This document shows positions 39,201-47,600 of a stretch of DNA of 64,000 bases, one piece after another. Under the pieces are notes generated by a model, which saw nothing but the letters and a program-made list of their open reading frames with translations, was not told where the DNA came from and did not search any database. The translations under genes and the position numbers were made by a program. The stretch comes from an uncultured Mesonia sp. GTDB lineage: Bacteria > Bacteroidota > Bacteroidia > Flavobacteriales > Flavobacteriaceae. Within the stretch, counting starts at the first letter, position 1; every line of letters begins with the position of its first letter. The stretch is from contig CATQIB010000007.1 of NCBI GenBank assembly GCA_958296185.1, positions 139,501 to 203,500 on the forward strand. The letters run 5' to 3'.

Positions 39201-40596
39201 GAATAAAAACTATAATAATAATCAATTGCCCAAATACAGCCGAGTTCATCATTTTGGTTGCACCCTGATAAGTAAGACTGTCGACTACATCTTGCCTTTC
39301 TTTTTTGGGAAGCGCCAGTAATTTTGAACGTTTTTGGGTGATTTTAAAGGCAATAAACTCTACAATAATCACAGCACCATCTATGATAATTCCAAAATCA
39401 ATTGCGCCTAAACTCATTAAATTAGCGTCTACACCAAAAATGTACATTAGTGAAAGCGCAAATAGCAAACTCAAAGGAATCACAGAGGCAACCACTAAAC
39501 CAGAACGCCAATTTCCTAACAGTAGTACCACTACAAAAATTACAATTAAACAACCTAAAATCAAGTTTTCGGCAATGGTAAAAGTGGTTTTTCCGATAAG
39601 TTCACTTCGCTCTAAAAATGGATTTATGGAAATGCCTGGCGGTAAAGAGGGTTGTATTGAAGAAACTCGTTCTTTTACGGCTTCAATCACTGCATTAGAG
39701 TTGGCGTCTTTAAGCATCATCACTTGACCAAGTACTTTTTCACCTTCTCCATTTCCGGTAATGGCTCCAAAACGATTAGCGTGACCAAAACCAACTGTAG
39801 CTACATCGCTAACATATACAGGAACATCTCCTTTATTGGTTACCACGATATTTTCTATATCTTCTATAGAATTAACCAGACCTTCGCCTCTAATAAAATG
39901 ACTTTCATTAATTTTCTCAATATAACCACCACCTGCAATGCTATTGTTTTTTTCAAGAGCGGTAAAAACATCAAAAATAGAAACCTTCATCGCACGGAGT
40001 CTTTCGGGATTTATAGCTACCTCGTAGGTCTTTAAATAGCCGCCCCATGTGTTTACTTCTACCACCCCGTTAATACCAGAAAGCTGCCGTTTTACAATCC
40101 AATCCTGGATGGTTCGCAAATCAGATAACGAGTATTGATTTTTATATTTGTCATCTACATCGATTACATATTGATAGATTTCACCAAGCCCCGTAGAAAT
40201 AGGGCCCATAAAAGGTTTACCAAAGCCCGCTGGGATTTTTTCTTCGGCACTTTTAATCTTTTCGGCAATTAATTGGCGTGGTAAATAAGTGCCTAAATCA
40301 TTATCAAAAACAACAGTTACAACTGATAAGCCAAATTTTGAAACCGAACGTATTTCTTCCACTCCAGGTAAATTTGCCATTTCCAATTCTACTGGATAAC
40401 TCAAAAATTTCTCGACATCTTCGGTCGCTAAATTCCTTGAGGTGGTAATAACTTGTACTTGATTATTGGTTACATCTGGCACCGCACCAATAGGAATGTT
40501 AGAAAGAGAGTACAACCCGAAACCTATGATTAAGGCGGTAAATAGTAGCACAATAAGTTTGTGATGAATACTGTACTCTATTATGCGTCCTAGCAT
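36257..40596 (-). pseudogene. CusA/CzcA heavy-metal RND pump fused to TolC-like domain, with a frameshift
   Basis: The first frame (36544-40596, 1350 residues) holds an entire HME-RND pump: GAVPDVTNNQVQVITTSRNL, the TM4 block GAIDFGIIIDGAVIIVEFIA and a C-terminal RND half ending near 1040. It then continues into an outer-membrane TolC-like part with its own signal-like segment. That part stops at TGA after AAKTKSIF. The missing last 96 residues lie in another frame at 36257-36547 (VLEINYLSF at the end). Adding one T to the TTTT run near 36556-36559 restores one reading frame of about 1446 residues, the normal length of such Bacteroidota fusions. This is a mutation or a sequence error. Confidence 0.85.
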
Positions 40597-40948
40597 TTTC
40601 TTGGTTATTTAAATTAAAACTATTCAAATATATGAGCAGTATCTAAGCCTAATCTAAATCCAATCTTAAGATTCGCTTAAGAAAATTTTCGATTTTTAAT
40701 AAAAAGGTGAGAATTTGAATATTTTATAAGCTTTGAAATTATTTAATTGTTTATTCCACAGCTTCACTACAAGCAATCTTTCGCTATGAAGTTTAAAAAA
40801 GATTCAACTTCATTTAAATTTACAGCCGACTTTTAACATCTAGCGGTTCTTTTGTAAAGGTCAAAATTTAATGTATCAAAAAGAGATCTTTTTCTATTGG
40901 GAAATATTGCTAATACATAACCTAAATATGGCGGTTTTAAAAGCTTGT
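40597..40948. promoter_or_regulatory. Pump promoter region with four 11-bp phased repeats
   Basis: The gap between the kinase and pump genes contains at 40641-40684 four consecutive 11-base units, ATCTAAGCCTA, ATCTAAATCCA, ATCTTAAGATT and CGCTTAAGAAA. The word CTTAAG repeats at 40665 and 40676, one helical turn apart, as OmpR-family regulators prefer. The same arrangement (CTTAAGATTGACTTAAT) is found at 43032-43048 ahead of the response regulator gene. I infer that this is the operator of the adjacent regulator. Confidence 0.6.
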
Positions 40949-42322
40949 TTAAAATTCTACTGTAAAAATGGTACCCTTGCCGAATTCGCTTTCTACACTA
41001 ATTTTAGTATTAATAGCATCAGCAGCTTTTTTGGCTATTGAAAGTCCCAAGCCATTCCCTGTAACATCTTTGTGTTGAAGCGGATCAGACCTAAAGAAAT
41101 TATTAAATAAGCGGTGGAGGTCCCCTTCTTTAATACCTATTCCTTCATCTCGGATTTTACAGATAACTTTAGATTCGGATTTCGTTAGAGCAATATGAAT
41201 TGTGGTTTCATCTTTAGCATATTTCAAAGCATTTTCAATTATGTTTTCCAAAATTAGGTTACCGAAATATTGAGGGATTAAAACTTTATCTCCTATATCA
41301 TTTTTAATTTTTATGGTTAACTTTTTTTCTGTGACTACATTATTGTGCCTAAAAAGAATTTCTTCGATGATGGAGGTTAAAGGAATCAATGGTTTTTCGG
41401 CAGATTTTGATCCTGTATCTAATCTTGCTAATAGTAAGAGTTGTTCTATTATGGATGTAATTCTATTTATTTCTGTTAAGCAAAGTTTAATTTTTTCTTC
41501 ATATTCAGAGCGTTCCCTCGGTTTACGCACCAAAACTTCCAATGTGCCTTTTAATGTTGCTAAAGGGGTGCGCAGCTCGTGAGAAGCATCTGAAGTAAAC
41601 TGGCGTTCTCTTTCCAATGCATTTTCGATTCGGTTTAATAAGTCGTTGATACTGGAAGTTAAATCAAACATTTCATCTTTATTTTGAGGCAACTCAACGC
41701 GTTCGTTTAGGCTATTTCTTGTAATTCTATTGGTGGTTTGTATTACATTTTTTACTGGAATGATACTTCTTCCTGCAATAAATTTAGAAATAAAATATAG
41801 GCTTGCCAGAAGTAATAAATAGACTATTAGTAAAATATTTCTAAGATTGTAAAGTACCATTTGAGAGGCTTCCAATGACATAGCCGCTACTATAAAACCT
41901 TTCAATTTACCCTTATCTTCAATGGGTAGTTGTACTTGCCTTATAGGTCTTTGATTTAAATGGCCATTATAATGCCCATTATAATTTGAATTCGCATTAA
42001 GTTTTAAATGGTTTTCTTTTAGATTGGGTGATTTATCCATAAAAATTCCATTTTTATCCCAAAATTGGATAAAAACAGGATTAACTTGTACTTCTCTATG
42101 CTCTCTTTCTTCCCATTCTCTTTTATTTTTGATCTTAATGCTGTCGCCTATAACTTTTATTTCTCTTGTATGCTTTTTGGCTTCATAAGACAAGTCTCTA
42201 TCTAAATTTTGATATACAACACCTCGTACGACAAAATATACCGTTAAAAAAGCAACTGCCATTATGATTGCCGTTGCAGCCATATAATACAGCCCTATTC
42301 TGTTTCTAAAACTTAAATTCAT
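40949..42322 (-). CDS. Sensor histidine kinase of a metal-responsive two-component system
   Basis: 457 residues. Transmembrane helices near 12-32 and 160-180 enclose a periplasmic sensor of about 125 residues containing histidines (NSNYNGHYNGHLNQRPIRQV), suggestive of metal contact. Next are a HAMP domain, the phospho-acceptor box SDASHELRTPLATLKGTLEV, N box LILENIIENALKYA, and the ATP-binding G boxes IRDEGIGIKEG and GNGLGLSIAKKA. The layout is that of CusS/CzcS kinases. It overlaps the regulator gene by 4 bp and lies upstream of the metal pump, which it most likely controls. Confidence 0.92.
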   Translation of the reverse strand: MNLSFRNRIGLYYMAATAIIMAVAFLTVYFVVRGVVYQNLDRDLSYEAKKHTREIKVIGDSIKIKNKREWEEREHREVQVNPVFIQFWDKNGIFMDKSPNLKENHLKLNANSNYNGHYNGHLNQRPIRQVQLPIEDKGKLKGFIVAAMSLEASQMVLYNLRNILLIVYLLLLASLYFISKFIAGRSIIPVKNVIQTTNRITRNSLNERVELPQNKDEMFDLTSSINDLLNRIENALERERQFTSDASHELRTPLATLKGTLEVLVRKPRERSEYEEKIKLCLTEINRITSIIEQLLLLARLDTGSKSAEKPLIPLTSIIEEILFRHNNVVTEKKLTIKIKNDIGDKVLIPQYFGNLILENIIENALKYAKDETTIHIALTKSESKVICKIRDEGIGIKEGDLHRLFNNFFRSDPLQHKDVTGNGLGLSIAKKAADAINTKISVESEFGKGTIFTVEF

Positions 42323-42987
42323 ATTTCTTTTGCAATGTAGCCAACGCCTCTAATGGTTTGAATATAATTTTCTTCTTTTCCAAGTTTCAGTTTTTTTCGT
42401 AGCGCATTGATGAATACGTCGATGACCCCAGTATTATAATCAAAATGAATATCCCAAACACTTTCAATGATTCTTGATCGCCGACAAACCAAACCTTTGT
42501 TTCGTATGAGATATTCCAATAAGGCAAATTCTTTTTGGGTTAATGCTATCTCTTCATCATTTTTAAAAACTTGATGAGTTGCGGTATTAAGTGTGATATT
42601 ACCAAGTTTAAATATTGAATGTTCCCCAGTTTTTGGACGTAATTGCACCTTAATGCGTTCGAGGAGTTCTTCAAAATGAAAAGGCTTTTTAATGTAATCA
42701 TTGGCGCCAACTTGAAGGCCAAATACGGTTTCGTCTAATGTATCTTTTGCTGTTAGAAAAATAACCGGAGTTTCGCGAAATTCTTTACGGAATTGACGGC
42801 AGATTTCAATGCCGCTAATTCCTGGAACCATCCAATCTAGCAACAGCAAATCATATTCTCCTGAAAGTGCCATCTCAAGCCCCTTTTTACCTTCTTCGGC
42901 TACGTCTACAGCGTAAGATTCCTCTTCTAAGCCTTGTTTTAGGAAATTAAATATTCCTGGCTCATCTTCTACTATTAAAATTCTCAT
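42319..42987 (-). CDS. OmpR-family response regulator (CusR/CopR type)
   Basis: 222 residues. Receiver domain: MRILIVEDEPGIFNFLKQGL with the acidic pair, DLLLLDWMVPGISG with the phospho-accepting aspartate near 51, VIFLTAKD and DYIKKPFHFEEL with the conserved lysine. A winged-helix DNA-binding domain follows, with LTQKEFALLEYLIRNKG and TIRGVGYIAKEI at the end. It should bind 11-bp spaced direct repeats; such repeats occur at its own promoter (43032-43048) and that of the pump. Confidence 0.94.
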   Translation of the reverse strand: MRILIVEDEPGIFNFLKQGLEEESYAVDVAEEGKKGLEMALSGEYDLLLLDWMVPGISGIEICRQFRKEFRETPVIFLTAKDTLDETVFGLQVGANDYIKKPFHFEELLERIKVQLRPKTGEHSIFKLGNITLNTATHQVFKNDEEIALTQKEFALLEYLIRNKGLVCRRSRIIESVWDIHFDYNTGVIDVFINALRKKLKLGKEENYIQTIRGVGYIAKEI

Positions 42988-43010
42988 GATACAAAAGTTA
43001 CAATTTTCAT

Positions 43011-43048
43011 TTAAGTTTAGGTTGGGTTTTTCTTAAGATTGACTTAAT
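43011..43048. promoter_or_regulatory. Candidate autoregulatory operator of the response regulator
   Basis: TTAAG-type words start at 43011, 43033 and 43044, spaced 22 and 11 bases. The core CTTAAGATTGACTTAAT (43032-43048) parallels CTTAAGATTCGCTTAAG at 40665-40681. It lies 45 bases before the ATG of the regulator, a suitable place for autoregulation. The IS110 remnant begins only about 10 bases further upstream. Confidence 0.5.
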
Positions 43049-43057
43049 ATTTAATTT

Positions 43058-43353
43058 AAAATCTAATTTCTTTTTACTAATATCAATACCAACATAAATA
43101 CTTTTCATAACTCTGTAATACTTTTATTGAAAAGAGGGGTTTCATCAATAACTCAACTCCTTAATAATGGGCTTAAAATCCCGAATTTCTATTAGAGATT
43201 GTTGATGAAAGTCTGAACTTAAGTCTGAATCGAACTATGAATTTTTTAAATTCTGAGTGCGGATAGTGTACTTAAGTTCAGCTCTCTTTTTCTAATTAAA
43301 CATCCATAAATTTAATTATTTATCTTTATATTTTCTCTTATGCAAGTCTAAAG
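43058..43353 (-). mobile_element. IS110 remnant: transposase start plus bridge RNA end
   Basis: It matches positions 13675-13970 of copy 1 with six base differences. It keeps the first 17 codons of the transposase (43058-43108) and the whole non-coding end, then stops at the usual right junction, CTAAAG/GAGTTTCGC. The rest of the element and its left junction are gone. The truncation point lies at the promoter of the two-component system, so the join of this segment to the metal-efflux block happened after insertion. Confidence 0.92.
43109..43353 (-). ncRNA. Bridge-RNA region of the IS110 remnant, with altered target guides
   Basis: Both loop stems and both donor guides are unchanged relative to copies 1 and 2. 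Of the four base changes in this stretch next to or inside the two loops, three are in the target-loop guide strands: CG to AC at 43234-43235 and C to G at 43259. The fourth is just outside the donor stem. The left guide now reads AGTTCGA, which fits the repeat variant CAGTTCGAGT present at 45588-45597 and 51651-51660. Without a transposase in cis the RNA could only act with one supplied by another copy. Confidence 0.7.
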
Positions 43354-44350
43354 GAGTTTCGCATTTTTGGTGATAAACCAAAAATGCGAAGTATCGAGAC
43401 ACAGTCGAAAAGTACTGCACATGTTTATAGTTGCAATCAAACTCACTTCTCGATACAACCCAGCAAGTCCAACTACGGCATTAAAAATGCCTGTTGGCTA
43501 GGCTGGCCCACTCGAAGTGACAGGGCGTTTAAAACCTACCTTGTCATGTCGAGTGCGATTTTATGGCGTCAGCCATAAAAACGTGTATCGAGACACGGTC
43601 GAAAAGTAGCGAATTTATTCATTGTTTCAAAACCTACTTTCTTACTATTCATTGATATTACTATGTCCTAATTTTCATTTTCTTTACTTGTATAAAGAAA
43701 ACGAAACAAAAGAAAGTACACTTTTTCTGAGGTATTTTTCAGGCAAGCTGAAAACCACTTGTATTTTGCTAAATTGGCTCCAAGGCTTCACCAATTCTTC
43801 ACGCAAAACACAAGTTATACTGAAGAAAAAGATTGCAAAGCCCTGCTTTGAAACGCTTTTTGCTTTAGGCTGCTGGTTTATAGAATAACTTTAAAACCTG
43901 CCTTGTCATGCCGAGTGGGAGTTTTTGACGATAGGCAAAAACTCTTGTATCTAGGTAAAGTCGAAAAGTAGCGAATTCATTTTCAGTTCCAATTCATTCA
44001 CTTCTCGATACAACCCAGCAAGTCCAACTACGGCATTAAAAATGCCTGTTGGCTAGGCTGGCCCACTCGAAGTGACAGCGAAGCTTAGGGACTACTGCCT
44101 AGCGAAGTAGCGAATTAATTTTCAATTAAAAACCCGAATAGTTTCAGAAATAGCGAGTGACAAGCGGAAGTGCGTTTCGCGATAGCGAAAAAGAGCATGC
44201 AGCGATAAGGAACGAGTGATGCTTAAAGCTGAAGGATTCAGCTTTAAGCAATTTCCTCAACTATTCTTGATTTTTTGGTTCGTTTTTGATCAAGCAAAAA
44301 TGAACAGAAAGAATTTGTAGAATATTGTTTGAAGTTGGATTTCGATGGGA
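43354..44350. repeat. Repeat block 4
   Basis: In order: hairpin module GCATTTTTGGTGATAAACC type (43354-43430), a GGCATTAAAAATGCC module (43450-43530), a hairpin module of the GATTTTATGGCGTCAGCC type (43545-43615), structured repeat D copy 2 (about 43656-43885), a B-type module (43900-43975), another GGCATTAAAAATGCC module, and module E (44133-44345), the second copy of the stretch at 2246-2455. The block order D-B-C-E is the same as at 1776-2455, so the two are duplicates of one composite. No gene is seen. Confidence 0.87.
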
Positions 44351-44395
44351 AACAAGGTGTTATTTTTTTGTTGATTTAGGAATTGAAAATGTAAA

Positions 44396-44437
44396 CAATT
44401 GATTGCAATAGGGTAAGGAGATCGCGATGCAATCGCG
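44396..44437. repeat. 42-bp toxin-antitoxin-associated repeat, copy 2
   Basis: Differs at three of 42 positions from 3241-3282, and ends in the same CGCGAT/ATCGCG hairpin. It lies 15 bases beyond the toxin stop codon at 44453. The shared position next to two unrelated-looking toxin genes suggests that the modules arrived, or are transcribed, with this element. Confidence 0.7.
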
Positions 44438-44452
44438 TAACAACGTGGTTTT

Positions 44453-44770
44453 TTATTCAGTTTCATTTATTTTATCGGGATCTTGTCTCGTGTCAAAAAC
44501 ATTCGCGATTTCGATACGTTTAAAGTCATAATTTATCCAATAAACTATTTTGTAATTCTTAAACACTAAATACCGAAATTCACGTTCTCTATGTTTCAAG
44601 CTCGTTTCAACTTGTCCAATTTCTGGTTGCTTTTCAATACCAATAGTCGAGTCAAGGATTCCATTAACTAAATTTTCAGCTACTCTTTTACTGGCTTTAA
44701 TTAAATAATAGCTATAAATATCCTCTAGTTTGTTTTCCGCAACCTCTAACCAGTAAACTGCTAACTCCAT
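44453..44770 (-). CDS. parE: RelE/ParE-family toxin
   Basis: 105 residues. VYWLEVAENKLEDIYSYYLI at the start, EIGQVETSLKHREREFRYLV in the middle and IANVFDTRQDPDKI at the end are the three conserved parts of ParE-type toxins; the FDTRQDP ending is especially typical. The expected target is DNA gyrase. The start overlaps the antitoxin gene by 10 bp. Flanked by repeat modules on both sides. Confidence 0.88.
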   Translation of the reverse strand: MELAVYWLEVAENKLEDIYSYYLIKASKRVAENLVNGILDSTIGIEKQPEIGQVETSLKHREREFRYLVFKNYKIVYWINYDFKRIEIANVFDTRQDPDKINETE

Positions 44771-45003
44771 TTTTGGATTTTAGCCTTTAAATCCGTTGCT
44801 TTTATCATTCGTCCATTTTTTGAGTCTTCCATTGCTTGGTCAATTTCTGCGTTATATTGCTCCATTGTCATCGGCTTGAAGTTCTTTTCAGTCAATTCAG
44901 CTTTCTTTTTACGTAAGAATTTTTCAAGTCCGCTAACGATTTCCTCATTTTGAAGTCTTAAAAACTCTTGAACAAATGATATTTTTCTTGCTTCTAAATC
45001 CAT
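44761..45003 (-). CDS. Antitoxin of the ParE-type toxin
   Basis: 80 residues, mostly predicted helix: MDLEARKISFVQEFLRLQNE, then a lysine-rich LRKKKAELTEKNF and EQYNAEIDQAMEDSKNGRMI, which is the kind of C-terminal helix that wraps RelE/ParE toxins in Bacteroidota. No ribbon-helix-helix domain is evident, so it may not bind DNA itself. Assigned mainly by its overlap with the toxin gene. Confidence 0.78.
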   Translation of the reverse strand: MDLEARKISFVQEFLRLQNEEIVSGLEKFLRKKKAELTEKNFKPMTMEQYNAEIDQAMEDSKNGRMIKATDLKAKIQKWS

Positions 45004-45109
45004 TTCCTTTGTCTTTTTATCAAAGATACAAAATTATCAATTTCGGTTGATTTTTATGATTTTCGATTTTTTTCAGTTTGTTGCCAACTACTATTTAAAA
45101 TAAATTACT

Positions 45110-45960
45110 ACTTAATTTAATCTTCTACTTTTTTCCATCGCCGAAAAAAGTAGCAAAAAAGTCTAGGCTTACGAAACCAGCGCTAAATTGTATGTTTGCA
45201 AGCTAAATTTTAGGAACTCACCCGATTTCCAATCGGTCTCAAACAGCCTAAAATTTTTAACGCTTACTGCACTGCCAATTTTACGCCTTATTTTCGATAG
45301 GCCAGGTTTAAATGGTATTTCTATTTATGACTCTTGCGTAAAATAATCTGCCTTGTCATACCGAGTGGGAGTTTTTGACGATAGGCAAAAACTCTTGTAT
45401 CGAGGTAAAGTCGAAAAGTAGTAAATTCATTTTCAGTTCCAATTCATTCACTTCTCGATACAACCCAGCAAGTCCAACTACGGCATTAAAAATGCCTGTT
45501 GGCTAAGCTACGCCACTCGAAGTGACAGCGAATGCTCAAGACTCCCAAAAAGTCGCACTAAGTACTAGTATTTTAAACCACGCCTTGTCAGTTCGAGTTT
45601 CGGATTTTTGGACGATAGAACAAAAATCCGAAGTATCGAGAACACGTCGAAAAGTAGCGAATTTATTCATTGTTTCAAAACCTACATCTTAACAATTCAT
45701 CAATCTTGCTATGTCCTAATTTTCATTTTCTTTACTTGTATAAAGAAAACGAAACAAAAGAAAGTACACTTTTTCTGAGGTATTTTTCAGACAAGCTGAA
45801 AACCACTTGTATTTTGCTAAATTGGCTCCAAGGCTTCACCAATTCTTCACGCAAAACACAAGTTATACTGAAGAAAAAGATTGCAAAGCGCTGCTTTGAA
45901 TCGCTATTTGAATTGGGCTGCTGGTGTGTAAAATAACTCTAAAAGCTACCTTGTCCTGTG
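45110..45960. repeat. Repeat block 5
   Basis: Module A (45120-45305), a B-type hairpin module (45350-45425), a GGCATTAAAAATGCC module (45440-45530), a TTTCGGATTTTTGG hairpin module in the CAGTTCGAGT variant (45585-45660), and structured repeat D copy 3 (about 45700-45935). No gene is seen. Confidence 0.87.
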
Positions 45961-46189
45961 AGGTTTTGATGTTTTTGGGGAGAAAAACTGATATTTAGGG
46001 AGCAGAACAACTGTACTTTATCGATTAAAGGGGTTTTTTATCCTGCTTTTTGGGGAGTTTTGCTGGCGTTTTAGTGTTTTTTTGACCTAATACAGGGGAT
46101 TTTTAGCGTATTTGAGTGGATTTTTTGCTTTAAAAGCTGGTTTTTTGAGCCTGAAAAGGAGGAAAAAGCTAAAAAAGTGGGTTTTGAAA

Positions 46190-46290
46190 AATCATGCTGA
46201 AGGTTCATGCAAATCATCAGCATGATTTTTTAAATCTTCAGCATGTTTTTTATAAATCATGGGCATGATTTGCATGAATCATGCTGATGA
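46190..46290. repeat. CATG-rich cluster of overlapping inverted repeats
   Basis: Eight CATG words in about 100 bases form alternative perfect stems: TTCATGCAAATCAT (46204-46217) with ATGATTTGCATGAA (46265-46278); TCATCAGCATGATT (46214-46227) with AATCATGCTGATGA (46277-46290); and AATCATGCTGA (46190-46200) with TCAGCATGATT (46217-46227). The pairs overlap in an a-b-a'-b' order, so they exclude each other or form a pseudoknot. The surrounding 45960-46308 is AT-rich and has no gene. It lies just past the terminator of the HU-HIG gene. Confidence 0.7.
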
Positions 46291-46308
46291 AATTTAGGTT
46301 TTTTGACC

Positions 46309-46343
46309 AAAAAAACCGCTTGATCCAAGCGGGACCAAGCGGT
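46309..46343 (-). terminator. Intrinsic terminator of the HU-HIG gene
   Basis: On the minus strand a GC-rich stem (plus-strand CCGCTTG at 46316-46322 pairing with CAAGCGG at 46336-46342) is followed by seven T residues (plus-strand A-run at 46309-46315). An alternative inner stem uses the CAAGCGG at 46326-46332. It is 33 bases after the stop codon. Confidence 0.8.
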
Positions 46344-46375
46344 TTATTCAACTTCCGCTTACTGCGGTGAGTGCA

Positions 46376-46771
46376 TTAATCAGCTAGACTGAAATCCATA
46401 TTCTTAATGCGCTTTTTTACATGTTTGCTGGGTCGGTAGTTCAATGCAATACGTTTGATATTGCTTAAACTTACGTCTTCGGCTAAAGCACTCCCAGTTG
46501 AACCTACGCCAACTTGAAAGTTCCCCAATCGACCGAGTTCTACTATGCGTCCTTGCTCCAATTCATCGAGCATATTGTGCACAAAGGCGTGCAATACCGC
46601 TAAACAATCGGGTTCTCTAACGGTTGACTGATTGGAAATCAAGTAAGCTAATCGGTCAAGATCACAGGTACCGGTGCTTACGGCCTGTACATAATATAAC
46701 GGCGGCGCCGTACGATCTTGAGGGTTTTTACGTGTTCTAACTTTTAATTTTGCAAGTATATTTTTACTCAT
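46376..46771 (-). CDS. HU-HIG family DNA-binding protein
   Basis: 131 residues. The sequence SKNILAKLKVRTRKNPQDRT, then LYYVQAVSTGTCDLDRLAYL, VLHAFVHNMLDELEQGRIVE and LGRLGNFQVGVGSTGSA matches the HU-HIG branch (PF18291) of the HU/IHF fold, with LGRLGNF replacing the usual LRGFGSF beta-arm start. Several paralogues are normal in Bacteroidota genomes. It bends DNA and may help compact or regulate the chromosome. The basic C-terminus (SKHVKKRIKNMD) is typical. The gene has its own terminator and is monocistronic. Confidence 0.88.
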   Translation of the reverse strand: MSKNILAKLKVRTRKNPQDRTAPPLYYVQAVSTGTCDLDRLAYLISNQSTVREPDCLAVLHAFVHNMLDELEQGRIVELGRLGNFQVGVGSTGSALAEDVSLSNIKRIALNYRPSKHVKKRIKNMDFSLAD

Positions 46772-47600
46772 TTTGTATAATTTATTACATTAAAATTCCC
46801 TTTTTGATTCGGGAGAGCACCTACCTCGAGTAAGCTGTGGTCGCAGCAAAGGTTAAAACTGCTACCTACTTGGTCTCTCTGTTTTTCTTTTCAGGCTAAG
46901 TCATGTGATTTCTTTTTTTAATTACTTAGCGCTAAACTAGAGGGATTAGCCAAAAAATGCCCTTTGTATTTTATGAGTTTCAGGCAGAAATTTTCAAGTT
47001 TCTTACAGAATCTTACGCGTTTACCCGAAAATCTTAAGAGTGCACTCGTAAGATTTTCTACTCACTGACAATCAGTTAGTTATAAATATTTTTTTTAGTC
47101 GGTTTTTAGTCGGTTGCAACCGAATTTTTTAAGGAAATACCAGTACAAGTCTGTTTTTTACTTCAACGAGGTGATTCGTAATAAGGATTAGAGATAAGGG
47201 ATGCAAATCAGTCTGAAAGTAAGTCGGGATACCTTGAGTTGCTAGGGCAAATAAGCGTCACAAAAAGCAAGCTAAAAGCATAGCTGCTTCGTAACTCCTT
47301 CGGTACTTCTTCGTTCATCCCTCGAAATATAAGGATTTATCGATGTTTTATCGAAGGAGTATCGAACTAGCCTCGAGGGAGCTAGGGCGTATCTCTGGGT
47401 ATGCTAAGCGATTTTTATGACCTAAATAGGCTTTTAGATCGCGAAGCAATCTAAAGCGAGACGGTACCAGCAAAGGGCTTTTCGATTGATTTTGGTTAAA
47501 GTCATCAGGTGTTGAGGCGGTTGAACTTGTCGTTTTTTGAGCGGGATAGATTATAATTGATTAAATTTGAGCTGAATAGCAGTAAAAGGACAAGTATAAA
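46772..47600. other. Non-coding gap with two strong palindromes
   Basis: Divergent region between the HU-HIG gene and a lipoprotein gene. 47027-47058 is a 32-bp palindrome with one mismatched pair: GAAAATCTTA-A-GAGTG joined directly to CACTC-G-TAAGATTTTC. 47110-47123 is the perfect palindrome TCGGTTGCAACCGA, preceded by two direct TTTTAGTCGG words. These could be operators or a DNA-processing site. From 47150 to 47600 I see no gene and no recognisable RNA. Confidence 0.55.

Noticed and set aside
39305..40035. Plus-strand open frames across the pump gene, and similar ones over glycosyltransferases
   Set aside because: They are antisense shadows of strongly supported genes.
43354..46000. Repeat and toxin-antitoxin stretches as an integron cassette array
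   Set aside because: No integron integrase is present and the repeats lack attC features such as RYYYAAC/GTTRRRY ends. Genes are not regularly spaced between repeats.
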